Shown: positions 6,213 to 15,600 of the stretch, piece after piece
Layout of the letters: each line of letters starts with the position of its first letter
How positions within the stretch are numbered: the stretch's first letter is position 1
From: an uncultured Clostridia bacterium
GTDB taxonomy: Bacteria; Bacillota; Clostridia; Christensenellales; Borkfalkiaceae
NCBI GenBank assembly: GCA_934271275.1
Contig: CAKQRD010000026.1
Coordinates: forward strand, 1 to 21,718
Direction: 5' to 3'
Length of the DNA stretch: 21,718 bases
Notes under the pieces: model-generated
Databases searched by the model: none
The model's input: the letters and a program-made list of their open reading frames with translations, nothing else
What the model was told of the DNA's origin: nothing
Translations under genes and position numbers: made by a program

Positions 6213-7679
6213 TTACCGCAACGCGAGCATCACGCCTTCGCCGCATTCGAGCGTTATGGTAATGGTTTTACCAGCCACGCCGAAACTTTGCGCCCTTTGA
6301 ATAAGGTCGAAGCCGTATTTATTGTCGAATTTAAGCGTTACGGTCTGTTTTTCGGTGGAAGAACCGTTTACGACGTAATACGCGCTGCGGCTTCTGGTCC
6401 CCTCGTAATTATAATCGAAACATCCGATTATAACGCCCGTTTCGCCCGTCGAAGACACTTCTTTAAGCTCTCTCCAAAAATCGGAATTCGCGTCCGGCTT
6501 ATCCTCTTTGATGAGTCTGTCTTTCCAGTACCCCGTCGCGATAACGCCCTTGCTTTCGGATTTCATAAGAATATGATCGATAGCGTCTATTTGCTTGTTC
6601 GCTTTCTGAACGTAATAGTACCATCTGTTAACGTTCCCCGCGACGCCTATCATTCCGTTGCGCATATAATCTTTGCCCGCTTCGCCCGCGTCGGCAAAAT
6701 GAACGGGCTGCAAAAACGGGAAATACTGAATAGACTTAGCGCCGTATGCCAGAGAAGTGTTTATATTCCACAGAGTTTCGCCTTCGTTGGGGAAAATCGG
6801 GTCGCTGGGAACGCCCACCATAGGCTCCCATTGCCCGCCCGTCTGAATATATACCCAAAACGGCTTGCCGTTCTCTTTCGCAACCTTGCGAGCGGTGGAC
6901 AAATCGTAAAAATAATTGTTCGGAATCGCCGTGGTCGTTCCCTGATCCTTAAACGTGAACGGATAATTATCGTAAGAAACGAAAGGTAAATTTACGTCCT
7001 TTGCATAGGTTGACATATAGTTATAATGCGTTCCGCCGAGATGCGAATTGCTCGAATAGCTCGGCAACAAATTGACGTAAGCGTATTTTTCTTTGCCTTC
7101 CACGCTTTTATTAAACGCTTCGACAACCTTTTTGAACTGCTCCGCGTCGGATAAACTCGGCTCGTCGCGTAAATGAACGCCCATAACGTTCGGTAAATCT
7201 ATATAATCCTTTATCCGCGCGGACATTTCCTCCGCCGTCTCGGTATACGCAAGTCGTCCGTCGCTCACGAAATAACCTATTCCGTATTTTTCGCAGAAGC
7301 TTAACGCTTTACGCACGTTTTCTCTCTGCACGTTCCACTGATCCTGCGAATGTCCTATAAAATTGACTCCGCTGTCTTTCAGCAGCTTAAAAATCTCGTC
7401 GGTAAGATAATCGGGAGTAACGATACCGTTTTCGGAAGCGGAAGAAGAATTGCCTAATCCGTACGGGCCGTAAAAAACGCCGAGAGGCATTACCTCTTCT
7501 CCGCCGAGAACCTCGAACGTAATCGCGTCGTTACTGCCCGCTTCGTACGTTTTTGCGGCTTTATAATTATTGTTCGCGTCGTTTATTTTCTCCATATTAC
7601 CGTCGCCGCACGCAGCGAGGCTTAAAAGAACGCAACCCGATAAGAGGAGCGCACAACCTTTTATAAATAATCTTTTCAT
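6213..7679 (-). CDS. TIM-barrel glycosidase-like lipoprotein
   Basis: 488 aa with a signal peptide and clear lipobox LAAC (Cys24). The body reads as a (beta/alpha)8 barrel of GH42/GH-A style. Landmarks are GVHLRDEP (Glu173, candidate acid/base), YVNLLPS (201-207), SYDNYPF (Asp237) and YIQTGGQWEP (Glu285, candidate second carboxylate), followed by a C-terminal beta-domain ending in CGEGVMLAL. The same order of landmarks occurs in the C-terminal part of the 1323-aa protein at 12692-16663, so the two are paralogues. I cannot assign a numbered GH family or substrate. GAGGAG lies 5 nt before the start, 12 bp after the previous gene. It probably trims a glycan at the cell surface before import. Confidence 0.75.
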   Translation of the reverse strand: MKRLFIKGCALLLSGCVLLSLAACGDGNMEKINDANNNYKAAKTYEAGSNDAITFEVLGGEEVMPLGVFYGPYGLGNSSSASENGIVTPDYLTDEIFKLLKDSGVNFIGHSQDQWNVQRENVRKALSFCEKYGIGYFVSDGRLAYTETAEEMSARIKDYIDLPNVMGVHLRDEPSLSDAEQFKKVVEAFNKSVEGKEKYAYVNLLPSYSSNSHLGGTHYNYMSTYAKDVNLPFVSYDNYPFTFKDQGTTTAIPNNYFYDLSTARKVAKENGKPFWVYIQTGGQWEPMVGVPSDPIFPNEGETLWNINTSLAYGAKSIQYFPFLQPVHFADAGEAGKDYMRNGMIGVAGNVNRWYYYVQKANKQIDAIDHILMKSESKGVIATGYWKDRLIKEDKPDANSDFWRELKEVSSTGETGVIIGCFDYNYEGTRSRSAYYVVNGSSTEKQTVTLKFDNKYGFDLIQRAQSFGVAGKTITITLECGEGVMLALR

Positions 7680-7691
7680 AGCTTCTCCTCT

Positions 7692-9212
7692 TTATTTTCC
7701 GCCGAACGGAAGGTCGCTGTCTTTCCATGTATCCGTGTATTCGTAATCGTATACCACCGAAGTATTGTCTTTATTCACGAGAGAAATTATCCGTTTTTCG
7801 TAATCCTTGTTCACGACGGACAACGTTGCTACTTTAAAGTTATCGCATACGCCGATCGTCATATCGGAAACGTTGCTCAAAATCTGAATATACCCCGCTC
7901 TCGCGTTTTCTACCTCGCAGGAGAATATTTCGTAATAATTATACCCACCCGCGAACTTGACCGCCGCCTTCATTTTTCCGTCCGTATACGAAATTTTAAC
8001 CATCACGCTTGCGCCGCCCGAAGCCTGTTCGCTCCAAAGATGCAATTCCTTCGGCAACGTTTTGCTTTCTATCAGCTTATTTCCGAAATAAAGCTTTGCC
8101 ACGGTATTTACGGACTGTCTCGTAGAGCTGCCGCCCTGCGGCTTAATTTCTATTCTGAATATGCTGTTCTGCAATTTAGAACTCGAATAAGAATCCGAGA
8201 GAGACACCGCAAACCCCGTCGCGATAGACGTATCGAACGACAAGTCGTCGTTTACGCTCGCCGTTCTCGCAAGGTCTGCTATTTCTATTTCGGTCTCGAA
8301 GTTGGAATACTGCCGTCTTGTGGAAAGAAACGCCTTTTTGGTGTTTTTGAAAACCATTCCGCCGTTTTCCGCTTTAACGTAGCTTTGTCTTTCCGCATAC
8401 GGGTAATTTGAGGTATAAAACTCGTTTATATTGAAAACGTCTCCCTCGAAATGCGTCAGTATATTAGTATTTTCGGGATTTTCCGCCTTGTACGCGGTTA
8501 TATTTATATCGCTTAATACAGCTACCGAACCGCCCTCCGTCTGTGCAAAGCCTACGTTTCCTTCCGTAAAGCAGTTCGCTTTTTCGTCGCTTACGGAATA
8601 AGCGGTTTTTCCATTCTGCGTTATCTCAACCTTTATCGCGCCCGTTGCGGCAACGTTAAGCTTAACGTCAAAGCTTGCCTTAATATTTGATAGCTTTCCC
8701 GATAATTCGACCGCGGGCAAAACCGCCGTTTCCATCTTTTCGCTTCCGACGTAGTTGCTAATGCCCGTTTGAAGCCCGCCGTTTTTTGTCGTAAAGTACA
8801 AAAACGAAGTATTCGCGCCGCCCGCCGCGGGATTAAGCATCTGCGTGGATAATCCGAAAACAAAACCGAATCGCCCGTTTTCCGGAACGGAAGTGATTTT
8901 TAGTCGCATATCCGCAGTAAAGCATTCTTTGAATCCGTACTCGCCGAAATTATACGCCTTGTTTACCGTTATCATACGGCTCGCTCTTCTCGACTCCGCC
9001 GTAAAAGCGACGCCCTCTCCATCGACGTAATCCATTCCGACGTTCGTGGAAGGAGTCCACCAGTAATCGCTTCTTATGCTTCCGTCAATGGATTCCCTCG
9101 TCAATAACTCGTTATCGTAAACGCCCGCGCTTACCGACGACGGACTGCCTATTACGGCAGTCGTCGTCAGTACGGAAATCAAAAGAGCGGTAACAATTTT
9201 GTTTTTCTTCAT
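7692..9212 (-). CDS. Secreted protein with two concanavalin-like beta-sandwich domains
   Basis: 506 aa with an N-terminal signal peptide ending near VSAG (residue 30) and no lipobox, so it is probably released or wall-associated. Two related regions (about 35-245 and 250-480) each show the pattern of a LamG/DUF1080-like jelly roll: strand-rich, with FTADMRLKI and FETEIEIADL as equivalent edge strands and GRFGFVFGL and ATGFAVSL as core strands. No catalytic motif is evident, so glycan binding is more likely than hydrolysis. AAGGA overlaps the upstream stop codon (12-bp gap), indicating coupling to the 1104-aa surface protein. Confidence 0.65.
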   Translation of the reverse strand: MKKNKIVTALLISVLTTTAVIGSPSSVSAGVYDNELLTRESIDGSIRSDYWWTPSTNVGMDYVDGEGVAFTAESRRASRMITVNKAYNFGEYGFKECFTADMRLKITSVPENGRFGFVFGLSTQMLNPAAGGANTSFLYFTTKNGGLQTGISNYVGSEKMETAVLPAVELSGKLSNIKASFDVKLNVAATGAIKVEITQNGKTAYSVSDEKANCFTEGNVGFAQTEGGSVAVLSDINITAYKAENPENTNILTHFEGDVFNINEFYTSNYPYAERQSYVKAENGGMVFKNTKKAFLSTRRQYSNFETEIEIADLARTASVNDDLSFDTSIATGFAVSLSDSYSSSKLQNSIFRIEIKPQGGSSTRQSVNTVAKLYFGNKLIESKTLPKELHLWSEQASGGASVMVKISYTDGKMKAAVKFAGGYNYYEIFSCEVENARAGYIQILSNVSDMTIGVCDNFKVATLSVVNKDYEKRIISLVNKDNTSVVYDYEYTDTWKDSDLPFGGK

Positions 9213-9224
9213 CCGTCTGTTCCT

Positions 9225-12200
9225 TTATCTGTATTTCTTTTTATGAACGGCAAACGCCATAGGAAGAACCGCGAGGGCAAAGAGTCCCGCCGCGCCGGAT
9301 ACGGCACTGCCGCAACCGCTTTTTTCTTCCGTCTTGTCTCCCGTATCGTCGCTCGGTTTGTCGTCGGGATTTTCGCTCGGCTTATCGTCAGGCTTTTCTT
9401 CGGGTTTATCGACGATTTTGAATTGAGCGTACAAGGACATATTTCTGTATACTATACCGTCGAAATCGTACTTTTCTCCGCCGTCTACCTTCGTATACCA
9501 GCCTATAAACTCGAATCCGTTTTTGCTCGGCGCGGTTTCGGGCGCGGCAACCTTATAATCGCCGCCGTTCACCGTGACCGTAGCGTATTCCGCGCCGTCC
9601 GCATAGAAAGTTACCGTATAGGAGGTAAGCTTTGCGTATTCCGTCTCCGTCGAAACGAGAACTCTGTTCGCGTCGAACGTACATGGCGTTTCCGTCTCGC
9701 CGTCTATATACGCAAAACCGCCGTTGTCGAGCAGATAATAGGTTATGTTTTTGGTCGAGCCGTCTGCAAAGGTTATCACCGCGGCGTTGTTCTCTTTAAG
9801 GTCGAGTATATCGCCCGTCGTGCGGTTCAAATATCTGCCGAAATATTCGGCATAATCCTCCGCGGCAATTTCCTTTCTCTCGCAAACCGCGTAAAGAGTG
9901 GTAATTCCCGCCGTAGCTATCGTCGTTTCTTTTCCGTTTTCGTCTACCCAGCTCTTAAACGCATAGCCGTCGGGAGCAAAGGTATAATCTATAACGTCGT
10001 CCTCGGTCATCGCTTTTTTTGCAACTTCCTTACCGAACGCGACGAAGGTTATTTCCACGGCTTCCAGCTTTCTGAACGAGGAAGTATCTGTAATATCGAG
10101 AATTTCCGAATCCGAAGCTCTCTTTATATAAAGCTTTCCGTCTGCGGAAAGAATTATTTTTTCATAATCCGCATAGCCTTCGAGTTCTACTCCTTCGGAA
10201 TAAATTTTAACGATTTTACCGTCTGCGGTCTTATATATGCCGTAGTAATCGGTACCCGTCGCGACGTCTACCCACCAGCCGTAGAGATCTACGTCGTTAT
10301 CGAGAGCCTGCGAGAAATCGTAGAAGTTATCGAGCGATAACGCGGAAGCGTTTTTGCCCGCTACCCAGCCGAAGAATTTTCTCGTTTCGCTTTCCTTCGG
10401 GCTTACGTACAACGTTTCCGAACCGAAGCCCGTACCGACTATCGTGGTTTGGGTTTCCCCGTCAACCGTCGCGTTATAATAAGTAACGTTTACGCCTTTT
10501 CTGAGTTCTATATAGTCTATCGCGATATACGCAACGCCGTCGCCGATATAGAAATCGTCGGTTTCATCGCCGCGCTGAACCGCCGCGCCTATCTGCATAC
10601 CGTAAATATACCCGTCGGCGTTTGCAAGCATAGCCGCTTCCTCGCCGTTTAAGTAAAGCAGTACGAATTCATCCTGCGTGATAGCGGAAGGAATCATATA
10701 GCCCTGTCCCGCCGCGCCGTTTGAATCGAGCGAATAAAGGCGTATGCCGCCGAGCGCGGTGCTGTAAGTTGCGCCGTTAGGCGATAAATGCGCTTTTATT
10801 CTTATGATCAGTCCCGACTGCGCCTCGCTCGGAGATACGGGGCGGTTGAAAATAATCGCGTTAGTGGCTATCGTATGGAACCAACTGTGGAAGCCGACCT
10901 TAAATACGTAACCGTTTACGGCGTCCTCGTCGGGATTTACCGTTATTTTCGGCTCGTATTTGCCTTCATCGCTCTTCCAGCCGTTCACGTTTTCGAGTCT
11001 CGTCGTCCAGTGTTCGTTTTCTTCCGCAATGCCTTCGCCGAAATATCCCGTCGCAACGTATTTCGTTTCCGATAACGGATCGTTAGGCACGAGAGATACG
11101 CTGCCGGCAAAGAACTGCCATTTGGGGTCGGGTTCGGCTGCCGTTCCCGTCTGCGTTTTAACGAGATAGAACCCGCCTATATACCCTTCGGAATCCGCAA
11201 GGTCTTCCGTTTTTGCGTTTACGTTCGCACGACCGAAGCTTACCGAAGAATGTTCCGCCTTTGCGACGGGATTCGTAAGCCCCGTATCGGAAAGAGCGTA
11301 CATAGAAATCGTAATCTTATTGCCGTCCGTCCAGTTCGTCGCGCCGATATACGCGCTTACCATCAGGAAATTGGAAGCCTTATACTTCGTCATAAAGCTG
11401 AACCTTATAACCGCGCCGTTACCGATATTTTCGGTACACGCCACGATGGATTCTTTATTATCGTCCAGAACGCCCCATTGATCACGCGCATAAGACGCGG
11501 GACTCATGACGACGGTTTTTCCGTCTACGGGAAGAGTTAGAGGAAGTTCGTATGCGGTATCGTCCTTTCTGTCGGGAACAAGCTCGACGTAATCGACGAA
11601 CACCTGCCCGTCGGAACCCGTCCTTTTAATAACGAAAGAATCTATATACCCTTCCGAATCGGCTATTTTAGAAGCGTCTACGTCAAATATCACCGCTTCC
11701 GTTTCGTTCGTGGTGGAAACCGCTCCCGCAGGCGTTGCAAACGCCGCGTCCGCAGTCGCATAAGCCGTATGCACGACTCCCGCCGCGTTACCGATAAGCA
11801 TTTTTACGTTTACTGTAGCAAAATTGCTCGCTTTATATCTTTTTGCGAGATTTACCTGTATCGTTTCTCCGTCGGGAAGAGCGTTAGAGGTATAAAATAC
11901 CCTTAAGTTTTCTTCCGAACCGGGCAAAAATCCCCACCAGTTGCCGTTATCGGTATTATTCTGCATACCTACGAGCTGCCCCGAAAGCCAGAGGTCGGTG
12001 CCGTTAGCGTCGAGGAAAATATTTTCGGAAGGCGCTTCGTCTGATTTATCTTTTGCTTTTTCCCAAACGTTATTGCCTTTATAAACGAATTCCGCCGCTT
12101 CGAGCTTAACGCTGTAATCGCCTATCGCGACTTTTACGGGGCAACCGTCTATCACGTTGGTTATCGGGTATACGCCGCCGACGGAGATAACGTCTCCCTC

Positions 12201-12539
12201 GTTTGCCGCCGCGCCTTCAAAATACAGCGTGCGGTTGTCTTCTTTTATAACTCTGAACGTTATCGTCGTATCCGCGCCGTTCTTTTTAGCCGCGCCGCCG
12301 TACTGAATATACCATGTTCCCGTAACGGAATCGGGTGCGGAAGCAGCGTTGACGTAAAACGCGTCGTTACTCGTTCCCGCCGCCGAAACAACTCCCGTAA
12401 TTTCCGTCACCTCGTAAACGGGTGCTTCCGCTTTTACCGCGCCGATATTAAGCGACAAAACGAAACCGAGCGCGCATAAAAATACAAGCGCAATAAGAGA
12501 AACCAGAGCGGTTTTCTTATTCGTAAAAATACCTTTCAT
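9225..12539 (-). CDS. Large anchored surface protein with carbohydrate-binding-like modules and InlB repeats
   Basis: 1104 aa from the ATG at 12539, chosen over GTG 12548 because GGTGA lies 5 nt upstream. A signal peptide ends near AVKA. Then come an N-terminal domain (about 38-170), beta-sandwich modules near 175-328, 333-485 and 490-685 that finish on FVDYVELVP or AIDYIELRK, InlB/Listeria-Bacteroides-type repeats (685-760, 825-890, 975-1045), an acidic Pro/Asp/Lys stalk with repeated DDKPS, and a terminal SGCGSAVSGAAG hydrophobic helix with the basic end HKKKYR. No LPXTG motif is present, so anchoring is by the helix or an unnamed Gly/Cys sorting signal. The modules are probably glycan-binding, and no enzyme domain is visible. 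The N-terminal 290 residues are close to those of the 1323-aa protein. Confidence 0.75.
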   Translation of the reverse strand: MKGIFTNKKTALVSLIALVFLCALGFVLSLNIGAVKAEAPVYEVTEITGVVSAAGTSNDAFYVNAASAPDSVTGTWYIQYGGAAKKNGADTTITFRVIKEDNRTLYFEGAAANEGDVISVGGVYPITNVIDGCPVKVAIGDYSVKLEAAEFVYKGNNVWEKAKDKSDEAPSENIFLDANGTDLWLSGQLVGMQNNTDNGNWWGFLPGSEENLRVFYTSNALPDGETIQVNLAKRYKASNFATVNVKMLIGNAAGVVHTAYATADAAFATPAGAVSTTNETEAVIFDVDASKIADSEGYIDSFVIKRTGSDGQVFVDYVELVPDRKDDTAYELPLTLPVDGKTVVMSPASYARDQWGVLDDNKESIVACTENIGNGAVIRFSFMTKYKASNFLMVSAYIGATNWTDGNKITISMYALSDTGLTNPVAKAEHSSVSFGRANVNAKTEDLADSEGYIGGFYLVKTQTGTAAEPDPKWQFFAGSVSLVPNDPLSETKYVATGYFGEGIAEENEHWTTRLENVNGWKSDEGKYEPKITVNPDEDAVNGYVFKVGFHSWFHTIATNAIIFNRPVSPSEAQSGLIIRIKAHLSPNGATYSTALGGIRLYSLDSNGAAGQGYMIPSAITQDEFVLLYLNGEEAAMLANADGYIYGMQIGAAVQRGDETDDFYIGDGVAYIAIDYIELRKGVNVTYYNATVDGETQTTIVGTGFGSETLYVSPKESETRKFFGWVAGKNASALSLDNFYDFSQALDNDVDLYGWWVDVATGTDYYGIYKTADGKIVKIYSEGVELEGYADYEKIILSADGKLYIKRASDSEILDITDTSSFRKLEAVEITFVAFGKEVAKKAMTEDDVIDYTFAPDGYAFKSWVDENGKETTIATAGITTLYAVCERKEIAAEDYAEYFGRYLNRTTGDILDLKENNAAVITFADGSTKNITYYLLDNGGFAYIDGETETPCTFDANRVLVSTETEYAKLTSYTVTFYADGAEYATVTVNGGDYKVAAPETAPSKNGFEFIGWYTKVDGGEKYDFDGIVYRNMSLYAQFKIVDKPEEKPDDKPSENPDDKPSDDTGDKTEEKSGCGSAVSGAAGLFALAVLPMAFAVHKKKYR
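11558..12428 (-). repeat. Duplicated N-terminal block, copy in the 1104-aa protein
   Basis: Codes for the segment from EAPVYEV to VPDRKDD and is homologous throughout to 15680-16555. By eye about four of five residues agree, with long identical stretches such as GNWWG...LPGSEENL and TIQVNLAKRYKASNFATVNV. This indicates a recent tandem duplication or gene conversion between two genes of the same operon. Confidence 0.85.
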
Positions 12540-12554
12540 ATTCTTCACCTTTAC

Positions 12555-12674
12555 TTAATTGAAATCTCCGAAATCGAAAGCGTTATCGCCCTTATCCTCT
12601 ATGGACGACATCATTATCACGTCGGACAGAATTTCCACGATTTCCGCCGTCGGCATATCATATTTCTTTTTCAT
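12555..12674 (-). CDS. 39-aa conserved-style small peptide
   Basis: A short gene, stop at 12555-12557. It begins MKKKYDMPTAEIVEILSDV and continues to the acidic, aromatic tail DNAFDFGDFN. It has its own ribosome-binding site (AAAGGTGAA, the same sequence used by the downstream 1104-aa gene), starts 17 bp after the 1323-aa gene and ends 15 bp before the 1104-aa gene, so it is embedded in the operon. The pattern 'MKKKY-x-P-x-x-E-(I/V)-x-E-(I/L)', then a hydrophobic/Ser-rich middle and a Gly/Phe/Asp tail, resembles small peptides I associate with gut Firmicutes and Bacteroides surface loci; their function is unknown. There is no signal peptide and no Cys. It could be a modified-peptide precursor or a regulatory micropeptide, but neither is shown. 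Confidence 0.7.
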   Translation of the reverse strand: MKKKYDMPTAEIVEILSDVIMMSSIEDKGDNAFDFGDFN

Positions 12675-12691
12675 AATTTTTCACCTTTCAT

Positions 12692-15600
12692 TTATATTGT
12701 TTGGCAGGGGATAACGAAAACGCCTTCCCCTACGCCTAATTCTAACGTCAATTTGCCGTTAGTTAATGGTATGATTTTCTGTTCTCCGCGAATATAACAC
12801 ACCGCGGCGTTATACTGCGCGCTGTCAAAGGTTATTTCTACGGTATCGATACGCTTCTTCGAGGTATCGTTATAATTTACCGCTACGAAGCCTTCGTTCC
12901 CCTTCACGTCCTTAAAATACCCGAACAGAGTGTCCTGCGAGGTATATAACGATTTTATCGAAGACGTTTCGGAAATTTTAACTCTGTCAAGGTTTTTGAA
13001 CGAAGCGTTACTCGTCGTATTCAAAATCGTTGAAGAGGTCACCGTTTTTCCGCCGTCGTTGGTAAAGGTACTCTGATAATCGAACTGCAAAAGAACGTGG
13101 TCGAACTTTTTAAGCTCGGAAGTCGCCTGCTTCACCGCTTCGTAAATGTCCGTTTTGTTCCATTCGCGGTCAATCATAGCGACCTGATCCGAAGAAAATT
13201 CTCCGCTCGCAACGGGCGTTCCGTAGCAGAACATACTTATTCCGTCAAAGCCGAACGCCATAAGAGCCATTTCCTGCAAACGAATATCCTCTATCGTAGG
13301 AACTCTGTCTCTCGAACCTTCGACCGCGCCGTAGCCGTTGCCTTCCGAATCCGCTCCGTAAGGCATAGTCTGAATAAAGAAGTTCGTTTTTATTCCTTCG
13401 TACTTTTGCGCGACCTTTGCCACCGCCTGAACGTCCGCAAGCCAGCCCGCGTCGAGACATTTATTCCCTTTCGCGTCGTAGGTCAGCGGGTATCTGTCTA
13501 CGGAGAGCCATTTTTCGCCCGTCGTCAGCTTCGATAAAACGTTTTCGCAGAAATATTCCAGATACTGCTCGTAACGTTTAGCCGCGGTAAGCCCCGAAAA
13601 TTCCGAAAGCGCGGGCGCGAAAGACGGAAACAAGTTGACGTAAAGGTTTTTGCCGTTCGCGTATTGATTATAAAAATCTACCTGTGCGGCGATATTGTCT
13701 ATTTCCGTCTTATTAGGCTCGTCAAGCACCATACCGAGTACGGCGTTGTGCTGAAACTGCGCCACTTTCTGAAATCCTACCGCCGTTCTGTTGCCGTCCT
13801 CGCCCTTTCCGTCAAGAGTATTGATATACACTTTAACGCCGTTTGCGTCGAGAATATCGAGAACCCTCTTCGCTTCTTCGTCATAGGCATCGAAGTAAAT
13901 CGTGTTTTCCGAGCCTGCGGGAACGGCAAATAAAACGTCTAATCCCGCTTCTTTAATCCATTTCGCATTGTTGTAATCAAGTCCTTTTGGTATCAGCCAC
14001 CCCGAAATAATCAAGCTCATGTCCTTTTTTTTTTCGTTATAATCAGGTAAGTTCGTCGAGGATAAGTCTACCGTGCCAACTATCGTTTCGCACGCTTCGA
14101 GCGCCTCGCCGGTAAGTCCTCCCGCCGCTATCGCCGCTTTTGCAACGTCGTATATAGAACGAATTTTATATTCCGCCGCGGGTTCGTTTGCATAAATCAT
14201 AGTCGCGTCCGTTTTATCCTCGTATTTAATGCTCAAATATCCGCCTGCCCTGAACTGCGTGGTATAAGCCTCCGCCGTTTCGGGAATCTCGGTTATAAGT
14301 CCGTTGAATTTGATGTTTCCGTCTTCGAGATAATAGTTTGCCGCCGCCTTTACGCGTATCGTTCCGTCCGAACCGTCGGAGTTTATTTTTATCATAATAA
14401 CGCCGAACGAAATATTTTCCTCGGAAACGATAGCCTTAACCGCCTCGTAATCCGCTTCGCTTAAGAAAAGAACGAATCTCAAACCCTTGCCCGCATATTT
14501 GATATACGCGCCGTCGAGAACTCTGAAAGCTACCCTTATAACCTCTATTTCGGTGTCCGCAGCGGGAACGAAAGTGTAATCTTTGGAATAAAGCTTGCCG
14601 TTTATTTTGTAACCCGCAACTATATGCGTCGCGCTATTTACCGCGCCTATATCCGACATCTTGAAAGCCTCGCCCTTAACGACGTTTTTAACGGTCGTGT
14701 CGCCGTCTATAATCATCATCGTGTAAGACGGAACGTTAAGAGTTACCGCCCCCGCAAAGAACTGCCACTTGGGATCGGGTTCGGCTGCCGTTCCCGTCTG
14801 CGTTTTAACGAGATAGAACCCGCCGATATAGCCGTAATTATCTGCAAGAGCCTCCGCATTTGCGGTTATAGTCGCGCGACCGAAGCCTTCGGCAGAATTC
14901 GTTGCGCTTGCAAGCGGAACTGCAAATCCGGTATCGGTAAGCGCGTACATAGTGGTCGTAATGACATTATTCGCCGTCCAGTTCGTCGCGCCGATGGTTA
15001 TGCTTACGGTCGAGAAATTAGCCGCTTTATATTTAGTCTTAAAGGTAAACTTGATAGCCGTATTATTTCCGATCTCTGCCGTGCTTGCCACGATAGCCGT
15101 TTTATCGTCGCTCATAACGCCGAACGTATCTTCGCCGTAAGTGCCGTTGTCCATAGCGACGGAATTTCCGTCAATCGGGAGAACCACGTTCTGTTTATAT
15201 TCCGTATCGTCCTTTTTATCGGGAACAAGCTCGACGTAATCGAAGAATAACTGACCGCTTACAGAGAACGTTTCCGTCTTTCTGATAACGAAAGAGCTTA
15301 TATATCCTTCGCTGTCAGCCAAAACGGCAGCGTTTATTTCAAGTATAGTTTCTACGTTTCCGTGACCTGTCTGAACCGTTCCCGCAGGTGCGGTAAATCC
15401 GGTATCGGAGGTCGCAAAAGCCGTGTTAGTAACGACGTTCGACTGGTCGCCCCAGCTTCCGACAACCATTCTGACCTTTAACGAAGCGAAATTTCTGGCA
15501 AGATATTTTTTGCCGAGCGTTACGGTAACAGTACCGCCGTCCGCAATACCCCCCGTATATATCATTTTCGTGCTTCCGTCGTTGCCGAATACGTCAGGTT

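Noticed and set aside
9243..10340. 365-aa plus-strand reading frame opposite the 1104-aa gene
   Set aside because: It is a shadow: Arg-rich, without recognisable domains, entirely opposite a well-supported coding gene. The same applies to the other plus-strand readings within 3487-19957.
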